Below, in pieces: positions 7,525-11,548 of a stretch of 11,548 nt of DNA. Below the pieces are notes generated by a model. That model did not search any database, was not told the DNA's origin, and saw only the letters and a program-made list of their open reading frames with translations. The stretch is taken from the NCBI GenBank assembly GCA_009936885.1, contig JAACDT010000231.1, positions 1 to 11,548 on the forward strand. Reading direction: 5' to 3'. Source of the stretch: Alphaproteobacteria bacterium. Its GTDB lineage: Bacteria > Pseudomonadota > Alphaproteobacteria > Puniceispirillales > Puniceispirillaceae. Each line of letters starts with the position of its first letter. Positions within the stretch are counted from its first letter, which is position 1. The translations under genes were made by a program, and so were the position numbers.

Positions 7525-7527
7525 CTA
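7525..7527 (-). other. In-frame TAG codon inside mrdA (codon 164)
   Basis: The + strand bases cta at 7525-7527 read TAG on the coding strand, between ATA (Ile) and CCT (Pro). The frame before and after is the same; eight open codons follow before the GTG sometimes taken as a new start. PBP2 homologues I recall have Tyr here. No stem-loop typical of programmed recoding was recognised just downstream. Confidence 0.9.
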
Positions 7528-8016
7528 TATTCGATTAAAATTCTTTTGAAATAAGACCCCTTCTAATATAGCACTGCGAATAGCAAGATGAGATAACTCA
7601 CGCTGGGTTAAATCTGATTTAATCGAAATTTCCAAAAAATCTGGTTGATTCTTAGCAATGTCAATAATGTCCTTAATTTTTTCTTGTGATAAACCTATTA
7701 TCATATCAATATTTGATAAAAGCTTTTGCAAATTCTGTGCTCGCGCAGGAATTACGATTAGATCAAAAACCTCTGAATTTCCGGCTAGAAGCCTGTTTTT
7801 AGAATCAAGTATTCTACCTCGGGGTGCCATTACCAAGCGATGATCAAATTGATTTTTATCAGATAATTTAAGATATGCATCACTATGCAGAATTTGTAAT
7901 TGATATAATCTGCCTATAAGAATTAGCCCAAAACTGATTTGCAAACCACCAACAAACAGCATTCGTCTAGAAATTTGATTAGCGACTTCTTGTATTTCTT
8001 TTCGTTTTTTTGCCAT
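7525..8016 (-). CDS. mrdA: PBP2 N-terminal fragment (mrdA 5' part, up to the amber codon)
   Basis: These 163 residues start at ATG 8016-8014 with MAKKRKEIQEVANQISRRM, a basic cytosolic tail, then one membrane anchor (LFVGGLQISFGLILIGRLY, about 20-38), the typical RLYQLQIL motif, and the start of the PBP2 dimerisation (pedestal) region with APRGRILDSKNRLLAGN (about 69-85). They stop at TAG 7527-7525 inside the pedestal. The start is supported by family alignment and by its position 15 bp after the mreD stop; the ribosome site is weak (AGGG, 13 nt away), consistent with coupling to mreD. On its own the product would be a membrane-anchored stub with no active site. Confidence 0.7.
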   Translation of the reverse strand: MAKKRKEIQEVANQISRRMLFVGGLQISFGLILIGRLYQLQILHSDAYLKLSDKNQFDHRLVMAPRGRILDSKNRLLAGNSEVFDLIVIPARAQNLQKLLSNIDMIIGLSQEKIKDIIDIAKNQPDFLEISIKSDLTQRELSHLAIRSAILEGVLFQKNFNRI

Positions 8017-8031
8017 TATTAGTGTTTGACC

Positions 8032-8571
8032 CTAATCATCTTGGTTTATAGGAGAGCCAAGAATACTAAATATAAGATTCATAGTAACAAAGAAAATCGG
8101 AAACACCAAAATGGATACACCAATTTGAAATGTAAGCATCGACAGGTTTGGTATCGCAAAATAAAGTGATAAAAACACAAGTAATCGGAATAACACCACA
8201 CCAAAACAGATTAAACTGAAACTAGCCCAATGCGCTATAAAATCAGCTTGTTCATTTACAGCAACCCTGCGGCGGATAATTAAGTTAGCAATATAAAAGG
8301 CAGTTACCCTTACCCCAAGCATATCCCCGCCCATCAGCTCAAAGAGTAGCGCTATCAGCACAATAGATACAATCGGCATTAATTGGGGTCGTAATAATAC
8401 AAGGGTAAATATATAGCATAGGCTTAGCATTGGGGCTGCACTGAAAAAAAACGGCCATTTAGCAAGCGCAATTTCGGTGAATACAATGACGACGCCAACC
8501 CCAAATACTAGAAATTGCTTTGAGAAGTCAGCATAATTATTTTGAGTATTGAGCTTTGTCTGTGTGGGCAT
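8032..8571 (-). CDS. mreD: Rod shape-determining membrane protein MreD
   Basis: MreD is a small polytopic inner-membrane component of the elongasome that works with MreC to link MreB filaments to PBP2 and RodA. The 179 residues (family usually about 160-175) are mostly hydrophobic, with roughly five or six membrane segments at about 18-36, 45-60, 64-82, 110-135 and 140-170. The MreD-typical region LLRPQLMPIVSIVLIALLFELMGGDMLGVR (given as LLRPQLMP ... GGDMLG) lies in the middle. Sequence conservation in this family is low, so identity rests on hydrophobic pattern, length and its place between mreC and mrdA. Its ATG overlaps the mreC TAA by one base (TAATG), indicating translational coupling. 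It ends in TAG, and the next five codons lead in the same frame into the mrdA ATG. Confidence 0.9.
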   Translation of the reverse strand: MPTQTKLNTQNNYADFSKQFLVFGVGVVIVFTEIALAKWPFFFSAAPMLSLCYIFTLVLLRPQLMPIVSIVLIALLFELMGGDMLGVRVTAFYIANLIIRRRVAVNEQADFIAHWASFSLICFGVVLFRLLVFLSLYFAIPNLSMLTFQIGVSILVFPIFFVTMNLIFSILGSPINQDD

Positions 8572-9494
8572 TATTGAAGGATCTCTCTTGAATTTAATCC
8601 CTCAAACAGACGCTCATTTTTTCTCTCAATCAATGGGGAATAAAGGGAATTATTCTGCTCTGGATCAAGCATGAAATCTGTAGCTTCTTTTCTGGCTAAA
8701 ATAGTGACAAATGAAAGCTTTCTGAGTTCAACGGACGGTGTAACTAAAACTTGCTCTTTTGAGATGGAGGAAACCCTGCCAACCAAAATACCGGCTGGCA
8801 GCAATCCCCCATGTCCAGAGGTTACAACCGCTTCATTATAAGATGGCTTGGATTCAGCTGGCAGAAAATCAAGCTCCAATGTGAGGCCATTTTTCCCAAC
8901 CGCCAATCCAGGCCAAGAAGAATCACTTAGAATAACTGGAATACGCGCATTTACATCGCTTATTAATAGGACACGTGAGAAGTGCTTTCCGCTTGAGATA
9001 ATATAGCCAGCCAATCCTTCTGATGTAACAACGGCACTTCCGCTTGGAATCTCGTAACCAGGCCCATGTTCCAATATCATGCTGTGGGTAAAATTACCTC
9101 CGGGTACCACAATGACCCTTGCTGTGATTGCGTTCCAATATGGCGGCACAACCGCGCCAAGAACAGATCTTAGCTGTCTGTTTTCAACCTTTAGCGATTC
9201 CGCTAACTGTTGCCATTTACGTAATCTTTCATTCTCAACGGTAAGTCTTTTGGCTTCTGTTCTTAACGACGTAACAGTTTGCACACCTTCAAACAAGGTT
9301 TCTATGCTGTCAATTGGGACTGTTATAACGGAGTATAAGGGTGCAACAACCTCCACCATGCCGCCTTGCATGTAGCGCACCGCTGTTACATCTGCTTTGC
9401 CAATTAAAATTAATAAAAATCCGAAAGAAATAATCACTATTTGAGGAAGACGATGATTAGGTTGTTTTCGTCTAATCTGCCTTAACCAAACCAT
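8571..9494 (-). CDS. mreC: Rod shape-determining protein MreC
   Basis: MreC is a bitopic inner-membrane protein whose periplasmic part binds and activates PBP2/RodA. The 307 residues show a basic cytosolic N-terminus (WLRQIRRKQPNHR), one membrane helix (about 18-36), a coiled-coil dimerisation segment (about 66-110, with VENERLRKWQQLAESL and VENRQLRSVLG), and a beta-rich domain containing ARVIVVPGGNFTHSMILEHG (about 125-144, seen as ARVI ... FTHSMIL), GLAGYIISSGKHFSRVLLISD and GLLPAGILVGRV. These match the MreC family in order and spacing. It starts 10 bp after mreB (ATG 9494-9492) and its TAA overlaps the mreD ATG by one base. The Shine-Dalgarno sequence is weak, so coupling to mreB translation is likely. 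Confidence 0.95.
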   Translation of the reverse strand: MVWLRQIRRKQPNHRLPQIVIISFGFLLILIGKADVTAVRYMQGGMVEVVAPLYSVITVPIDSIETLFEGVQTVTSLRTEAKRLTVENERLRKWQQLAESLKVENRQLRSVLGAVVPPYWNAITARVIVVPGGNFTHSMILEHGPGYEIPSGSAVVTSEGLAGYIISSGKHFSRVLLISDVNARIPVILSDSSWPGLAVGKNGLTLELDFLPAESKPSYNEAVVTSGHGGLLPAGILVGRVSSISKEQVLVTPSVELRKLSFVTILARKEATDFMLDPEQNNSLYSPLIERKNERLFEGLNSREILQ

Positions 9495-9504
9495 GATTAC
9501 TCAA

Positions 9505-10542
<1,038 letters not shown>

Positions 10543-10579
10543 CTATCAATGTCCTTTATAAAAAGAGTTTTACCTAACG

Positions 10580-10606
10580 ATATTACAACGACATGTTCAT
10601 TGACAA
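10580..10606 (-). promoter_or_regulatory. Candidate promoter of the mreB operon
   Basis: On the minus strand TTGTCA (10606-10601) is followed after 15 bp by TAATAT (10585-10580), about 37 bp before the mreB ATG. An eight-T tract (10620-10613) lies just upstream of the -35 and could act as an AT-rich UP-type element. The spacer is short, so this is a candidate only. The rest of the 214-bp ilvC-mreB gap is AT-rich with no gene recognised. Confidence 0.35.
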
Positions 10607-10720
10607 TTTAACAAAAAAAAGTGTTGTACCACATTTACGGCCATTATCTTATTTAATTATCTTTTTATTTGTTGCAATCATTATCTAATTGTTGAAAAAT
10701 TATCGCCTATTAATCCAACC

Positions 10721-10746
10721 AAAAAAAGGGTGCTAGTATTATACCC
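10721..10746 (-). terminator. Probable weak intrinsic terminator of ilvC
   Basis: On the minus strand, GGGT (10746-10743) and ACCC (10731-10728) can pair around an 11-base loop and are followed directly by seven T (10727-10721). It begins 10 bp after the ilvC stop codon. The stem is only four pairs, but the uninterrupted T tract and position favour a terminator separating ilvC from mreB. Confidence 0.4.
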
Positions 10747-10756
10747 CTGCCTGTCA

Positions 10757-11548
<792 letters not shown>

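Larger units (their letters stand above)
6064..8016 (-). pseudogene. mrdA: Full mrdA (PBP2) reading frame with one internal in-frame amber codon
   Basis: PBP2 is the monofunctional transpeptidase of the elongasome, anchored in the inner membrane with its catalytic domain in the periplasm. The whole frame is 650 codons plus a TGA stop, a normal length for an alphaproteobacterial PBP2 (E. coli 633). One TAG at codon 164 (7525-7527) interrupts it. The residues on both sides read NFNRI-stop-PQGKLLSHVTGYVSG, which aligns with RYYPYGSALTHVIGYVS in E. coli PBP2 as I recall it, so the stop replaces a tyrosine. Tyr codons TAT and TAC are one substitution from TAG. No frameshift is needed. All active-site motifs lie beyond the stop: S369-T-F-K372, S424-C-D and K572-T-G (whole-gene numbering). 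Sequencing error, recent nonsense mutation or suppressed amber are all possible. I call it interrupted rather than decayed because everything else is intact. Confidence 0.85.

Noticed and set aside
7500..7527. Frameshift as the cause of the mrdA split
   Set aside because: From the TAG to the GTG is exactly eight codons in one frame, and the translated bridge PQGKLLSH matches the family. A single nonsense codon explains the break.
10543..10756. A small RNA or short gene in the ilvC-mreB gap
   Set aside because: No open frame with a ribosome site and no strong hairpin-plus-T structure beyond the ilvC terminator was seen. Terminator and promoter functions account for the gap.

Overview
The window carries ordinary chromosomal housekeeping genes of an AT-rich Gram-negative bacterium, most likely an alphaproteobacterium. 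The main support is the elongasome order mreB-mreC-mreD-mrdA-rodA next to a branched-chain amino acid gene (ilvC), together with a SbmA/BacA-family inner-membrane peptide transporter and class I (short) KARI sequence features. This placement comes from gene content and recalled family sequences; no search was run. I see no phage, transposon, CRISPR, tRNA, rRNA or defence gene.

Layout, left to right. (1) Positions 1-238, minus strand: the first 79 residues of a small conserved protein of unknown function that runs off the window. (2) 344-2164, minus: glmS. (3) 2281-3597, plus: glmU, divergent from glmS across a 116-bp promoter region. (4) 3598-3641: a short convergent junction with a hairpin that includes the sbmA stop codon. 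(5) 3642-4892, minus: sbmA/bacA-like transporter. (6) 4967-10542, minus: the rod-shape operon, transcribed mreB, mreC, mreD, mrdA (PBP2), rodA, with overlaps or very short gaps. (7) 10543-10756: AT-rich intergenic region holding the probable ilvC terminator and mreB promoter. (8) 10757-11548, minus: the C-terminal 263 codons of ilvC, cut by the window end.

Functionally, GlmS makes glucosamine-6-phosphate and GlmU makes UDP-GlcNAc, the entry to peptidoglycan and lipid A. MreB, MreC, MreD, RodA and PBP2 form the machine that polymerises and cross-links lateral-wall peptidoglycan. SbmA imports peptides across the same inner membrane. IlvC belongs to isoleucine/valine synthesis.

The main anomaly is in mrdA. 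An otherwise intact PBP2 frame of 650 codons is broken once, by an in-frame TAG at codon 164 (7525-7527), where E. coli PBP2 as I recall it has a tyrosine (Y-P-x-G before the HVxGYV motif). There is no frameshift, all catalytic motifs are intact downstream, and rodA and mreBCD look undamaged. A single-base error or very recent nonsense mutation is the simplest reading; amber suppression or readthrough is the more interesting alternative. General recoding of TAG is unlikely because mreD and sbmA both end at plausible TAG stops.
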